A stretch of 64,000 nt of DNA from Mesobacillus jeotgali (GCF_014856545.2 NZ_CP109811.1:862001-926000), one strand, 5' to 3'; shown: positions 8,086-17,290, numbered from the stretch's first letter. Program-made: numbers and translations. Notes: generated by a model not told the origin, from the letters alone.

Positions 8086-8703
8086 ATGGCTTTTGTATAT
8101 CGCACTCTATTTTACATCATCGGGTTAGTCATTCTGTCTTTTGGAGTATCGATGACCATTAAAGCTGGATTGGGAACGGGCGCCTGGGATGCACTTAACG
8201 TCGGTTTATCAAAAACTGTGGGGCTTACACCTGGCAGCTGGGTTGTGATTGTTGGAATTGTTATGATTTTCGTCAATGCAGCTCTAGTAAAAAGACGTCC
8301 GGATGTGGCTGCGATCATCACGCTTCTCATCACCGGTGTGCTGATCGACTTCTGGCTTCTGCGTGTGTTTGATGATCTGGTTGTAACCGGCTATGCAAAA
8401 CAATTTGCCATCTTTGTATTGGGGATGGTCGCGCTCAGCTTTGGACTGGCCGTATATCTGCAGCCGAAGTTCCCGTTAATCCCGATAGACAATTTCATGA
8501 TGGCGTTAAGGGAGCGGTTTGGTCTCAACCTGATGGTAGCCAAAACGCTTGGTGAAGTATTTGCCTTGTCCGCTGCATTCATTTTCAAAGGACCCATCGG
8601 AATCGGTACATTGATTGTAACGTTCGCAATTGGCCCGCTGATCCAATTGTTCTACCCTTACTGTGAAAAACTTTATAATAAGCTGCTCACGTCTGCACGA
8701 TGA
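8086..8703 (+). CDS. YczE/YyaS/YitT family integral membrane protein
   Basis: A 205-residue protein with five to six hydrophobic segments. The N-terminal block SFGVSMTIKAGLGTGAWDAL is characteristic of the YczE/YyaS/YitT family. Its biochemical role is unknown; in B. subtilis the family member YczE affects secondary-metabolite production after translation. AAGAAGGAGAATATGTAAT provides the ribosome site. A promoter plus terminated leader lies 100-200 bp upstream, suggesting control by premature termination. Confidence 0.8.
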   Translation: MAFVYRTLFYIIGLVILSFGVSMTIKAGLGTGAWDALNVGLSKTVGLTPGSWVVIVGIVMIFVNAALVKRRPDVAAIITLLITGVLIDFWLLRVFDDLVVTGYAKQFAIFVLGMVALSFGLAVYLQPKFPLIPIDNFMMALRERFGLNLMVAKTLGEVFALSAAFIFKGPIGIGTLIVTFAIGPLIQLFYPYCEKLYNKLLTSAR

Positions 8704-8710
8704 TTTTTGA

Positions 8711-8737
8711 GGCTCTGTCATGGACAGGGCCTTTCAT
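8711..8737 (+). terminator. weak terminator
   Basis: Short hairpin GGCTCTGTC / GGACAGGGCC followed by a short interrupted T-run, just after the YczE-family gene. Confidence 0.45.
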
Positions 8738-8858
8738 TATGCCTATATAACCACAAACTTTCCGAAAGCATCTTAAACTTTGGATAAAGTTAATCATCTC
8801 CGAAAACACTATAAACAAACTTATAAGTTTCCTGTAGTGAAAGGAGAAAACAACACCA

Positions 8859-9692
8859 ATGAAAAAAACAGCAGCTATCCTTGTTATGACGATTGTTTTC
8901 ATGATGTCCATTTTAGCGCCTGGGTTTGCTGAGGAAGGGAAAGGCAAAAAGGCTCCGCAGCCTAAGCAGGCGGAAAAGGCAAAGTATACAATTCCGAATT
9001 CAGTTATGAATATCACAAAGGATAATACCTATCCAAACCCGACGGAGGATTTACCTTTTCTTCAGCCAAGCGAACTGACGAAGAATCTATTGAAAACGTC
9101 AAAAGTGAAGATTGAGAATCCTGATTTGATCCGAATGCTGAATGAAACTTCCATTAACAGCACTCCTTTTGCAATTGGCTATCGCGCGATTGTTTACCTT
9201 GGGGAGTGGCCGTTGAATTATGTATCGACAGAAACTTCACCGAACTGGGAGTTCCAGAAAATCAATACGAACTACTATGATAATCGCGGCGGGAATTCTA
9301 TTTATCAAATCCATTATGTACAGGAACAGCAAAAGGTTGTAAAGGGCGGCCTTACAGCAAAAATCAACAACGCTGAAGATGTGCAGAAAATGATGCTTTT
9401 AAAAGCAGCGAAGAAAACAGGATTGCCTCTTGCGTTTGAAACGATTGTCGGCGCTGGTACGAAAAAAGATCATATCTATAATATCCAGCCTAAACGCCTC
9501 GGTTATCTTTATGCTTATGCCCCGGCAATCAATGAAAAGGGCAAGGTAACATATGGCGAGGTCTATTTGATGCTAAAAGGGAGCAAGAAATTCATCGTCG
9601 TCAAAAATGTTGTCTCGCAAGGGATTGGAGCATGGATCCCGGTTCAGGATCATGTCAGTTTCGGTTTTGTTTCCAGCGAAAGACCGAGATAA
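8859..9692 (+). CDS. YfkD-like secreted protein
   Basis: A 277-residue protein with a clear Sec signal peptide (MKKTAAILVMTIVFMMSILA, cleavage probably after GFA at about residue 24) and a Lys-rich linker. The mature part (IPNSVMNITKDNTYPNPTED, then INSTPFAIGYRAIVYLGEWPLNY) resembles the YfkD-like family of Bacillaceae, known only as conserved exported proteins. No catalytic motif is recognisable. AAAGGAGAAAACAACACC precedes the ATG, and a terminator follows closely, so the gene is probably monocistronic. Family assignment is from memory of the conserved segments. Confidence 0.7.
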   Translation: MKKTAAILVMTIVFMMSILAPGFAEEGKGKKAPQPKQAEKAKYTIPNSVMNITKDNTYPNPTEDLPFLQPSELTKNLLKTSKVKIENPDLIRMLNETSINSTPFAIGYRAIVYLGEWPLNYVSTETSPNWEFQKINTNYYDNRGGNSIYQIHYVQEQQKVVKGGLTAKINNAEDVQKMMLLKAAKKTGLPLAFETIVGAGTKKDHIYNIQPKRLGYLYAYAPAINEKGKVTYGEVYLMLKGSKKFIVVKNVVSQGIGAWIPVQDHVSFGFVSSERPR

Positions 9693-9704
9693 ATATCAAA
9701 CAAT

Positions 9705-9742
9705 AGAGCCTTATTCCTTTAAAAGGAGTAAGGTTCTTTTTT
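9705..9742 (+). terminator. Rho-independent terminator
   Basis: AGAGCCTTATTCCTTT / AAAGGAGTAAGGTTCT hairpin with a run of T, ending the YfkD-like gene. Confidence 0.8.
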
Positions 9743-9786
9743 GTTTATAGTAATTTTTTCCTCTTGACAAAAGGTAGATATATCCT

Positions 9787-9812
9787 GTTTATCAGTTGTC
9801 CGACCCGGGAAT
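9787..9812 (+). promoter_or_regulatory. candidate sigma-B promoter
   Basis: GTTTAT (-35) and GGGAAT (-10) separated by 14 bp fit the general-stress sigma-B consensus (GTTTAA, 12-15 bp, GGGWAT). It lies about 50 bp upstream of the start codon of the YtxH-type stress gene. A B. subtilis YtxH-family operon is likewise sigma-B controlled. Confidence 0.6.
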
Positions 9813-9863
9813 TAGATAGACATAACAAATAAAAACACCAAACATTAAAGGAGGAAATATATT

Positions 9864-10664
9864 ATGTCTGGAAATATTCTTGATAACAATCAAAACTCAA
9901 TGGGTAACACATCAAACTCATACAATATGAACAACAATATGTACAGTTCTTCAACGGAAAATGCAACGTATGATACTACAACTGGCACAACGACGTATGC
10001 AAGCACAACTTCAGGTGATTCGTATTCTAACAATTCTTCAATGGGCGGTTACTCAAGCAGCTACGGAGTAAACAGCTCAAGTAACTCCAGTTCATCAAAC
10101 GGCAAGCTTATGAAGGGTGTGCTAATCGGCGCTGCCATTGGCGGTGCGATGGCAATGCTTGATTCGAACACTCGTACAAAGGTGAAGGATAAGGCTGTCA
10201 ATGCAAAAGACACTTCAATGAATGTAATCAGCGAAGTCAAAAACAATCCTTCTGATGTAAAGGAACAAATGATGAGCAGCTTCAAGGAAGCATCTAGCAT
10301 CCTAAAAGAAGCAATCAGTGACGCTCAAAACCTTTACCAGCGCCTGAATGATGATGTGTTCAGCAAGATGGGTGACGCTAAATCCATTTCTGGAGATGCG
10401 GTCTCTACTGTGATGAACGCAAAAGAAGACTTGAAGGACGTTGGCTCAAAAGTGAAGGAGGCGGGTTCTGTCGCAATGGACAACCCAGTGGTGAACTCTG
10501 CGTCTGAATCAAGCTCTACAAACTCCGGTACAGGTACAAATGGTGCCGCGGACGCATATGCTACAGGCATGGAGAGCAAGCCTTCTGATACAACAGGTTT
10601 AGGTAATACTTCTAACACCTTTACTGTATCGCCTGAAAACCAGAAGAACGATAACAACCGATAA
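9864..10664 (+). CDS. YtxH-type protein with Ser/Asn-rich N-terminal region
   Basis: 266 residues in three parts. Residues 1-78 are a low-complexity Ser/Asn/Thr/Gly segment. Residues 79-100 hold a Gly/Ala hydrophobic stretch (GKLMKGVLIGAAIGGAMAML) followed by a charged helical region to about 200, matching the YtxH layout. The rest is another Ser/Thr/Gly-rich tail. The likely role is stress-related and membrane-associated; molecular function is unknown. AAAGGAGGAAATATATT precedes the ATG, a sigma-B-like promoter lies upstream and a strong terminator follows, so this is a single-gene unit. Confidence 0.7.
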   Translation: MSGNILDNNQNSMGNTSNSYNMNNNMYSSSTENATYDTTTGTTTYASTTSGDSYSNNSSMGGYSSSYGVNSSSNSSSSNGKLMKGVLIGAAIGGAMAMLDSNTRTKVKDKAVNAKDTSMNVISEVKNNPSDVKEQMMSSFKEASSILKEAISDAQNLYQRLNDDVFSKMGDAKSISGDAVSTVMNAKEDLKDVGSKVKEAGSVAMDNPVVNSASESSSTNSGTGTNGAADAYATGMESKPSDTTGLGNTSNTFTVSPENQKNDNNR

Positions 10665-10674
10665 ACTTATGTGG

Positions 10675-10707
10675 AAAACCAGTCCTGACTTCCAGGACTG
10701 GTTTTTT
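10675..10707 (+). terminator. Rho-independent terminator
   Basis: Perfect hairpin AAAACCAGTCCTG / CAGGACTGGTTTT followed by T residues, directly after the YtxH-type gene. Confidence 0.85.
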
Positions 10708-10797
10708 ATTGTCTTTTCTCCCATATATTTGTTTGTTTCTATATTTCGATAAGGGGGTAGTTATAAGTACAAGTAGTAACTTGGGAGGTAACAGCCA

Positions 10798-12483
10798 ATG
10801 GATAAGGAATTTAAACCACGCTCGGACAAGTGTGATTATGATAGAGAAACAGCAACAGGGAAAATCGCGATGGCAGCTTCGGCTCATCCGATCGCCACGA
10901 ATGCCGGGGAGAAAATCCTTCGTGAAGGCGGCAATGCGATTGATGCAGCTATCGCAATCCAATTCGGCCTGAATGTCGGGGAACCGATGATGACTGGCAT
11001 TGGGGGCAGCGGCTTTTTTATGGTCTATCATGCCGAAAGCAAGACAACGAAAATTTTTGATGGTCATACTAGAGCTCCAAAAGCAGCACATGCTGAACTT
11101 TTTTTAGATGATAAGGGAGAGGTAATTCCGTTTAAAGAAAGGTCGACACACGCAATTGGAGTTGGTGTTCCTGGAATCCTGAAAGCAATGGAAGCGGCAA
11201 GGAAGGAATATGGAACAAAGCCGCTGGCGGAATTGATTGAACCCGCTGCCCAGGCAGCTGAAAAAGGCGTGGAGGTTAACTGGGTGATGGAAGAAATCCT
11301 CAACACCTTTGATTACCGCCTTGGCGATCATGCGAGGGAATTGTTTCAGCCTGGAGGCAAGTCCCTAAAGGAAGGGGATGTATACCAGAAGGAGCATCTT
11401 GCGAAAACATTCCGCATCCTTCAGCGCGATGGCATCGAAGCCTTTTATGAAGGGGAGATCGGGGAGGCTCTTATCTCAACCCTAAAAGAACTTGGCGGGA
11501 TCATGGAAATGTCTGATCTTAGAGACTATGAAATCACAGTTGATGAACCCGTTTGGGGAACGTACCGGGATTATCAGATAGCTTCGTCGAATATGCCTAG
11601 TGCCGGCGGAACTACGATGTTGCAAATTCTAAAATTGCTTGAAGGCTTTGATCTCAGTAAGTATAACGCGAAATCGTGGGAAAAATACTATCTGTTTACT
11701 GAAGCAATGAGGATTGCTTTTTCAGATAAAATCGCTTTTTCAGGAGACCCAGATTTTGGAGGTATCCCGTTAGAAGGGTTGCTTAGTGACGAGTATCTTG
11801 CAGACCGCCGCAAGCTAATTAATTTCGAACGAAGAAATGACGCAGTTGACTTCGGAAATCCATGGGCTTATACGGATGGGGACGAAATACAGGTGATTCG
11901 CCAGCCGTTCGAGCCTGAAAAGGAGAGAAGCGAAACGACCCATTTCACCGTCATGGATAAATGGGGCAATATTGTTGCCTGCACATCTACGGTAGAGCAT
12001 CCATTTGGTTCTGGAATTATGGTTAAGGACCATGGATTTGTATTAAACAACGAATTGACTGATTTTGATGCGGTCCCGGGCGGCTTGAATGAGATTCAGC
12101 CAGGCAAACGTCCGGTAAGCTGCAAGACGCCGACCATTGTATTCAAAAATGATGAACCTGTATTGACACTTGGTTCACCAGGTGGTCCTACGATCATCGG
12201 TTCCGTATTCCAGACATTAGTCAATGTTCTTGATTTTGGGATGGACCTTAAAGATGCTATTGAAGAGCCAAGGATTTTTAATAGTACCGGCCCGCTCGTT
12301 GGCTGGGAATCTGGAATCAGCATGGAGGCGAAGGGTGAAATGGAATCGAGGGGCTTCGAGTTCGCCGATGGACCATTCCCCCTCGGCAATGTCCAGGCAA
12401 TCAAGATTGATCGTGAAAAAGGTCTCATCTATGGTGCGGCTGATTCGAGCCGGGAAGGAAAGGCTACTGGGATTGATGAATAG
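10798..12483 (+). CDS. gamma-glutamyltransferase family protein (YwrD-like)
   Basis: A 561-residue Ntn-hydrolase of the GGT family. The TTHFTVMD motif puts the autoprocessing/catalytic Thr at residue 380; SPGGPTIIGSVFQ and the ALGV-like N-terminal block are also present. GGTs move or hydrolyse the gamma-glutamyl group of glutathione-like or poly-gamma-glutamate substrates. There is no signal peptide, so unlike secreted Ggt this one is probably cytoplasmic, as in B. subtilis YwrD. The ATG follows TTGGGAGGTAACAGCC. It shares a bidirectional terminator with the DUF421 gene. Confidence 0.9.
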   Translation: MDKEFKPRSDKCDYDRETATGKIAMAASAHPIATNAGEKILREGGNAIDAAIAIQFGLNVGEPMMTGIGGSGFFMVYHAESKTTKIFDGHTRAPKAAHAELFLDDKGEVIPFKERSTHAIGVGVPGILKAMEAARKEYGTKPLAELIEPAAQAAEKGVEVNWVMEEILNTFDYRLGDHARELFQPGGKSLKEGDVYQKEHLAKTFRILQRDGIEAFYEGEIGEALISTLKELGGIMEMSDLRDYEITVDEPVWGTYRDYQIASSNMPSAGGTTMLQILKLLEGFDLSKYNAKSWEKYYLFTEAMRIAFSDKIAFSGDPDFGGIPLEGLLSDEYLADRRKLINFERRNDAVDFGNPWAYTDGDEIQVIRQPFEPEKERSETTHFTVMDKWGNIVACTSTVEHPFGSGIMVKDHGFVLNNELTDFDAVPGGLNEIQPGKRPVSCKTPTIVFKNDEPVLTLGSPGGPTIIGSVFQTLVNVLDFGMDLKDAIEEPRIFNSTGPLVGWESGISMEAKGEMESRGFEFADGPFPLGNVQAIKIDREKGLIYGAADSSREGKATGIDE

Positions 12484-12490
12484 ATGAAAT

Positions 12491-12522
12491 AAAAGCAGGC
12501 TGATTGTATTCAGCCTGCTTCT
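12491..12522. terminator. bidirectional terminator
   Basis: GCAGGCTGA / TCAGCCTGC hairpin with A-run and T-rich flanks between the convergent GGT and DUF421 genes. Confidence 0.8.
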
Positions 12523-13026
12523 TTATTGGTCGACACTAGCCAGAGTATTGGTCTCGGAATCGGATTTTTTTATGACGGAAATGCGGCCGTCTGTTTCGAG
12601 TACAACAGCTTCCACTTGATCCATTGAGTTGATTCCGCTAGAACGAGCAGCCTGCAGGATTTCAACTTCCAGCACCCGCTCTTTTATGATATTTTCTTTT
12701 AAATATTTGCCTTGATAAAATATTAATTTCGGGTCTGACTTGATTAGCCTCTTAAAGCTGTCTGAGCGTATGGAACTCCAGGCAACTGCATATTGAAGGG
12801 CTATTAGAATGAAGAATGCAGTGATCCCCTCTGCTAACGCCACTTTTTTATTTAATAAGATTGTTGCCAGCGTAGAACCAAGTGCAACTGTTACGATTAA
12901 GTCGAAAGCATTCATTTTAGAAAGTGTTCTTTTTCCAGATATACGTAACAGTAAAATAAGTGCGGCATATGCGAGTACGCCAACAATCAATGTTCGCCAA
13001 ATATTATCCCATGAATTAAAAAACAT
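12523..13026 (-). CDS. DUF421 domain-containing membrane protein, short form
   Basis: A 167-residue protein with three N-terminal hydrophobic helices and a soluble C-terminal domain (FDLIVTVALGSTLATILLNK; later DPKLIFYQGKYLKENIIKER). This is the DUF421/YetF family. Usual members are over 200 residues, so this is a short variant; it ends in a bidirectional terminator with no sign of truncation. Some YetF-type proteins have been linked to spore properties; function here is unknown. The start is ATG after GAGGTGATTAA. Confidence 0.85.
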   Translation of the reverse strand: MFFNSWDNIWRTLIVGVLAYAALILLLRISGKRTLSKMNAFDLIVTVALGSTLATILLNKKVALAEGITAFFILIALQYAVAWSSIRSDSFKRLIKSDPKLIFYQGKYLKENIIKERVLEVEILQAARSSGINSMDQVEAVVLETDGRISVIKKSDSETNTLASVDQ

Positions 13027-13205
13027 TTAATCACCTCATATATGTTTTTTCCTAAATAAGCCGGGGCAAACATATGGGAAAGGGGGAATACTATCCAATA
13101 GATCGGATAAGCCTTATTCCCATGAGGTGTTAACTATTAGCCGTTATATTGCACATTCGCCCATTTTTAGGTAGGATGTTAATGGTAGTGAAAGGAGCGA
13201 GAATT

Positions 13206-13391
13206 TTGGGTAATCCGATAAATGATAAAAATACGCAGGTCGTATTTCTAAAGCAGCGTCTGGATATGTTTGCAGAGCTGCTAGAAGCAATAGATCCAGA
13301 GGAAGCAGACCTGGAGGATATCGACCGCATGATCCAGATTGTTGAAGAAATGGACGCAAAATGCCGTGAGTTCAAGCATCGCGAATTGTAA
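13206..13391 (+). CDS. SE1561-family small protein, 61 residues
   Basis: The product begins (TTG start) MGNPINDKNTQVVFLKQRLD and continues as an acidic helical protein with DPEEADLEDIDRMIQIVEEM. It matches the SE1561 family of small conserved Firmicute proteins of unknown function. The TTG at 13206 is chosen over upstream codons because AAAGGAGCGA ends 8 nt before it. There is no signal peptide or membrane segment. A degenerate dispersed repeat follows. Confidence 0.7.
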   Translation: MGNPINDKNTQVVFLKQRLDMFAELLEAIDPEEADLEDIDRMIQIVEEMDAKCREFKHREL

Positions 13392-13435
13392 GAGGCCTTA
13401 AGCAGGGTCTCTTATTTAGTTTCATTAACTTATCT

Positions 13436-13490
13436 TTGTCAGCTCCAACGCTTGTCGAGGCTGACCAAGGCGCTTCCGCTTTTGGTTATT
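13436..13490. repeat. degenerate dispersed Bacillus repeat
   Basis: The core GAGGCTGACCAAGGCGCTTC with flanking GTCAGCTCCAACGCTTGTC resembles the short palindromic repeat scattered in Bacillus-group spacers (the GGCGCTTnCGCTTTT type). Related remnants lie at about 6115-6148 and 15211-15276. Confidence 0.55.
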
Positions 13491-13615
13491 TGTAACCGAT
13501 TCCACTTTCTATCTTTAAATACAAAGGTGATAGGAGTATAATGATATCGGAGAAATTGTTATAAAATTTACACATATAAAGAGCTTTTGAAAGACAAGGG
13601 GAGAGGGGAAGTCAG

Positions 13616-15169
13616 ATGAATATCGAAAAGTTTCAGGAAAGCATGTATGAGCTGATTGTTGAAACATCCACGAACCTGCCGAAGGATGTGCGCAGGGCGA
13701 TCAAGGCGGCGGCGGAGCGTGAAAGCGCAGGAACCCGTTCGGCGATGAGCCTTGATACGATCACTAATAATATTAAAATGGCGGATGATAATGTATCGCC
13801 AATCTGCCAGGATACTGGACTGCCAACCTTCAAAATCAAAACGCCGGTTGGCGCGAACCAGCTTGAAATGAAAAAAGCGATTTACAACGCGATTGCTCAG
13901 GCAACGAAGGATGGAAAGCTTCGTCCGAACTCTGTAGATTCGCTGACTGGGGACAATAGCGGTGATAACCTTGGCGGCGGCACTCCTGTCATCAAGTTCG
14001 AGCAATGGGAAAATGACTATATTGACGCTCGTTTGATCCTTAAGGGCGGCGGCTGTGAAAATAAAAATATCCAGTACAGTCTGCCAACTGAGCTTGAGGG
14101 ACTTGGACGGGCCGGTCGTGACCTTGACGGTATCCGCAAGTGCATCATGCACTCTGTTTACCAGGCACAGGGACAAGGCTGCAGCGCCGGCTTCATCGGT
14201 GTTGGCATCGGCGGCGACCGTTCTTCCGGGTATGACCTTGCGAAAGAGCAGCTGTTCCGTACGGTAGACGATGTGAATTCGCATCCTGACCTTCGCGATC
14301 TTGAAGAATATGTAATGGAAAATGCGAACAAGCTTGGAATCGGCACAATGGGACTTGGCGGCGAAACGACGCTTCTTGGCTGCAAAGTCGGTGTCATGAA
14401 CCGTATTCCTGCAAGCTTCTACGTATCAGTTGCCTATAACTGCTGGGCATACCGACGCCTTGGTGTAGCCGTTAATCCTGAAACAGGGGAAATCAAGGAA
14501 TGGATGTATCAGGAAGGTGAGAAGATTGACTTCGCACAGCCTGCAGCACAGGAAATTGCGGCAGCTGTTGAAGCACCAGTTGAACAGAATGTTGTCACTC
14601 TGACTGCTCCGATCACCGAAGAACAGATTCGTGAACTAAAAGTCGGCGATGTTGTCAGGATCCATGGGATGATGTACACCGGACGCGACGCGATCCATAA
14701 GTATCTGTCAGACCATGATTCACCGGTTGATTTGAATGGCCAGATTATCTACCATTGCGGCCCGGTTATGCTAAAGGACGAAGAAGGAAACTGGCACGTG
14801 AAGGCTGCCGGCCCGACGACAAGCATCCGCGAGGAGCCTTATCAGGGCGATATCATGAAGAAGTTCGGCATCCGGGCTGTCATCGGCAAAGGCGGAATGG
14901 GCGCGAAGACGCTGGCTGCCTTGAAGGAGCATGGCGGTGTTTACCTGAATGCCATCGGCGGAGCTGCCCAGTATTATGCTGACTGCATCAAGTCTGTAGA
15001 GGGCGTTGACCTTATGAACTTTGGAATTCCTGAAGCAATGTGGCACCTGAACGTCGAAGGCTTTACTGCCGTCGTCACGATGGACTCACATGGAAACAGC
15101 CTGCACGAGGATGTTGAGAAATCATCCCTTGAAAAATTGGCACAGTTCGCTGATCGAGTTTACAAATAA
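13616..15169 (+). CDS. fumA: fumarate hydratase, class I (iron-sulfur)
   Basis: A 517-residue protein joining the alpha and beta domains of class I fumarase, which interconverts fumarate and malate in the TCA cycle. The alpha part carries Cys64 in the CQDTG motif and Cys189/Cys256 as candidate 4Fe-4S ligands; the beta part (from about residue 330) carries ELKVGDVVRIHGMMYTGRDA and GGMGAKTLAALKEHGGVY. These enzymes are oxygen-sensitive; many Bacillus species use the class II enzyme FumC instead. The ATG follows AGGGGAGAGGGGAAGTCAG. A strong terminator follows, so it is probably monocistronic. Confidence 0.92.
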   Translation: MNIEKFQESMYELIVETSTNLPKDVRRAIKAAAERESAGTRSAMSLDTITNNIKMADDNVSPICQDTGLPTFKIKTPVGANQLEMKKAIYNAIAQATKDGKLRPNSVDSLTGDNSGDNLGGGTPVIKFEQWENDYIDARLILKGGGCENKNIQYSLPTELEGLGRAGRDLDGIRKCIMHSVYQAQGQGCSAGFIGVGIGGDRSSGYDLAKEQLFRTVDDVNSHPDLRDLEEYVMENANKLGIGTMGLGGETTLLGCKVGVMNRIPASFYVSVAYNCWAYRRLGVAVNPETGEIKEWMYQEGEKIDFAQPAAQEIAAAVEAPVEQNVVTLTAPITEEQIRELKVGDVVRIHGMMYTGRDAIHKYLSDHDSPVDLNGQIIYHCGPVMLKDEEGNWHVKAAGPTTSIREEPYQGDIMKKFGIRAVIGKGGMGAKTLAALKEHGGVYLNAIGGAAQYYADCIKSVEGVDLMNFGIPEAMWHLNVEGFTAVVTMDSHGNSLHEDVEKSSLEKLAQFADRVYK

Positions 15170-15176
15170 TACCAAC

Positions 15177-15207
15177 AAAAGGAGACTCGCTTTGAGAGTC
15201 TCCTTTT
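15177..15207 (+). terminator. Rho-independent terminator
   Basis: GGAGACTC / GAGTCTCC hairpin flanked by A- and T-runs, directly after the fumarase gene. Confidence 0.85.
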
Positions 15208-15210
15208 ATA

Positions 15211-15276
15211 TTGTCTAGCTGCGGCTCATGTATCCTTGAGATGCTTGTAAGCGTTGGACTGTCGCTTTCGCTTTTC
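15211..15276. repeat. degenerate dispersed Bacillus repeat
   Basis: Begins TGTCTAGCTGCGGCTC and ends GTCGCTTTCGCTTTTC, the two ends typical of the Bacillus-group dispersed repeat; the middle is degenerate. It fills the gap between fumA and the convergent DUF3231 gene. Confidence 0.55.
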
Positions 15277-16286
15277 TATTTCTTCTGTTTTGCCAGCTGG
15301 TCTCGGTCCACATTGCCTGGAGGGCTTTCCATCCACTCATTTTCGATTTGAATATTTCCCCCATCTTCAGCGAAATTCGCTGTCTCCATCAGGAATCTTG
15401 CGTAGGTCGACCCCAGATCATGCCGCGGGCTTACTGCCATAGAATCCCCAAAGTTACGCACCTTTGCGGAAGACAGATTTGAAATATGGAAGAGCATCAG
15501 TTTATCAGAGTATGGAGCCTCAGTAGAATCGGTAATCATAAACTGGCTTGGGATCGAAACAGGCAAGTCTTCTTTATACATGATTTGGGAAAGTGTGTTG
15601 TGCTGTTTGATATTGATTTTTTTCCCTCGTAAAAAATAATTCCTTACTTCTTCATTCTTAGCCACCTGGCTGAATCCCATGACAAGGATCGTTTTGATTG
15701 CATTGACCTGGATGTTCAGGAATAAATGGGTTATTTCCATTGCTGAAAGAGGCCTTTTATCGCCAAAAAAGCCATTAAAAAAGCTTTGTTTTTCAACAAT
15801 AGATGTCTCTTTCGGTATCGGGATGTATGGCGGCCTGACATGCAATCCCTTCCTTAGCATCATTTCAGTTACCTTATTTGAAAGATTAAGCGTAGAAATT
15901 TGGATATTCGTGATTGAATGGCGCAGGTCCATCTTCGAGAAACCAGGCAGAGCAACGCTGTAATAGAGCGCCCCATATTTGACCATCATATCAAGATAGT
16001 TCAGGTAAAAACTATCTGAAAACAGCCTTGGAGCCTGTTCGTTCACGTCCGCTCCTGAAAATCCATTTGGTATTGCCATTCCTTCGGTTTTAAATAGTTC
16101 TTCCAGTTCCGAGAGGATCTTCTTGCTCAATTGATCCGCCGATACCATGCAATCCTTAATCTCCTCGTCTTCCACGTTCAATAGAAAATGCCGGAACATG
16201 CAGGCAGCCATTGAGTTAGCCATGTATATATTCCAAAGGTTGCCGACTTCACCAGATGTCCAATTGATTTTTTGTTCTTCTGACAT
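15276..16286 (-). CDS. DUF3231 family protein
   Basis: A 336-residue, mostly helical soluble protein beginning MSEEQKINWTSGEVGNLWNI. DUF3231 proteins contain a duplicated four-helix, ferritin-like domain of unknown function (segments GEVGNLWNIYMANSMAACMF and MEITHLFLNIQVNAIKTILV mark the two halves). They are common in spore-formers. I chose the ATG at 16284-16286 because AAGGAGAAAGCT precedes it; a longer in-frame extension to 16328 lacks a ribosome site. The gene is divergent from pdaA. Confidence 0.8.
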   Translation of the reverse strand: MSEEQKINWTSGEVGNLWNIYMANSMAACMFRHFLLNVEDEEIKDCMVSADQLSKKILSELEELFKTEGMAIPNGFSGADVNEQAPRLFSDSFYLNYLDMMVKYGALYYSVALPGFSKMDLRHSITNIQISTLNLSNKVTEMMLRKGLHVRPPYIPIPKETSIVEKQSFFNGFFGDKRPLSAMEITHLFLNIQVNAIKTILVMGFSQVAKNEEVRNYFLRGKKINIKQHNTLSQIMYKEDLPVSIPSQFMITDSTEAPYSDKLMLFHISNLSSAKVRNFGDSMAVSPRHDLGSTYARFLMETANFAEDGGNIQIENEWMESPPGNVDRDQLAKQKK

Positions 16287-16405
16287 AGCTTTCTCCTTAG
16301 TGTTTTGTATGTTTTTACTATTCGCCATTTATTTTGAGATATACTTATAAGAATTTTTTTGACAAGCTGACGAACACTAAGGAAAAACATCAATGGAGGA
16401 ACATC

Positions 16406-17215
16406 ATGAAAAAGATACTTAAAATTTTGCTTGCTTCAGCGATGCTGCTGTTGATTACTTTGCCAGCGACAATTGGTGCGGAGGAAAACTCAAACTCACC
16501 ATTGCACTGGGGTTTCAAGAAGGGCCGCAACGGAAGGCAGGCAGATGCAGGCAGGATGTTTGAAGTCATCCTTGAAGACCACGGAGCAGTCTACAAAGGC
16601 GACAAAAATTCAAAGGATATCTATTTAACCTTCGATAACGGATATGAAAATGGCTATACCGAAAAAATTCTTGATATTTTAAAGGATGAAAAGGTGCCGG
16701 CTGCTTTTTTTGTGACAGGGCATTATCTTGAGAGTGCACCCGAGCTTGTTGCCCGAATGGCCAATGAAGGCCATATCATTGGCAATCATTCATGGCACCA
16801 CCCTGACATGACAAAAATCAGTGATGAGAAAATTAAAAAGGAACTGGAAATGGTCAGGGCTGAAACGGAAAGAATTACTGGGAAAAAGCATATGGCGTAT
16901 TTGCGTCCGCCGCGCGGAATTTTCAGCGAAAAGACGATGGCAGTCGCGAAGGAAGCCGGCTACACCCATGTATTCTGGTCGCTCGCCTTCGTTGACTGGA
17001 ATACCGACCAGCAAAAAGGCGCTCAATACTCTTATGATAAAATCATGACGCAGATCCACCCTGGCGCAGTCCTGCTGCTGCATACGGTATCAAAGGACAA
17101 TGCTGATGCTCTTGGAAAAGTAATCAGGGATTTAAAAGAACAAGGCTACAAATTTAAAAGCCTGGATGATCTGATGCTAAGCAAAGGCGGAATGAAAGAC
17201 CCGATGTTGTACTAG
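16406..17215 (+). CDS. pdaA: PdaA-type polysaccharide deacetylase (muramic-lactam cortex synthesis)
   Basis: A 269-residue exported NodB-homology deacetylase. Residues 1-24 form a signal peptide. TFDNGYENG at 75-83 has the PdaA-specific Asn where most NodB enzymes have a second Asp; His128 and His132 (NHSWHH) complete the metal site. PdaA removes the acetyl group from N-acetylmuramic acid before muramic delta-lactam forms in spore cortex, which germination hydrolases need. The start at 16406 follows TGGAGGAACATC; the longer frame from 16334 has no ribosome site and would bury the signal peptide. A terminator follows. Confidence 0.88.
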   Translation: MKKILKILLASAMLLLITLPATIGAEENSNSPLHWGFKKGRNGRQADAGRMFEVILEDHGAVYKGDKNSKDIYLTFDNGYENGYTEKILDILKDEKVPAAFFVTGHYLESAPELVARMANEGHIIGNHSWHHPDMTKISDEKIKKELEMVRAETERITGKKHMAYLRPPRGIFSEKTMAVAKEAGYTHVFWSLAFVDWNTDQQKGAQYSYDKIMTQIHPGAVLLLHTVSKDNADALGKVIRDLKEQGYKFKSLDDLMLSKGGMKDPMLY

Positions 17216-17227
17216 TGAGTTTGTTTG

Positions 17228-17260
17228 TCCCGGTACCTTTTTTCTGGGTGCCGGGATTTT
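17228..17260 (+). terminator. Rho-independent terminator
   Basis: TCCCGGTACC / GGGTGCCGGGA hairpin followed by T residues after pdaA. Confidence 0.75.
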
Positions 17261-17290
17261 GTAATTGGAAAAAAACCTTGATAATTTCCA

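Noticed and set aside
13568..14284. 238-codon antisense ORF opposite fumA
   Set aside because: It is a shadow of the coding bias of fumA; no protein-like domain, no ribosome site.
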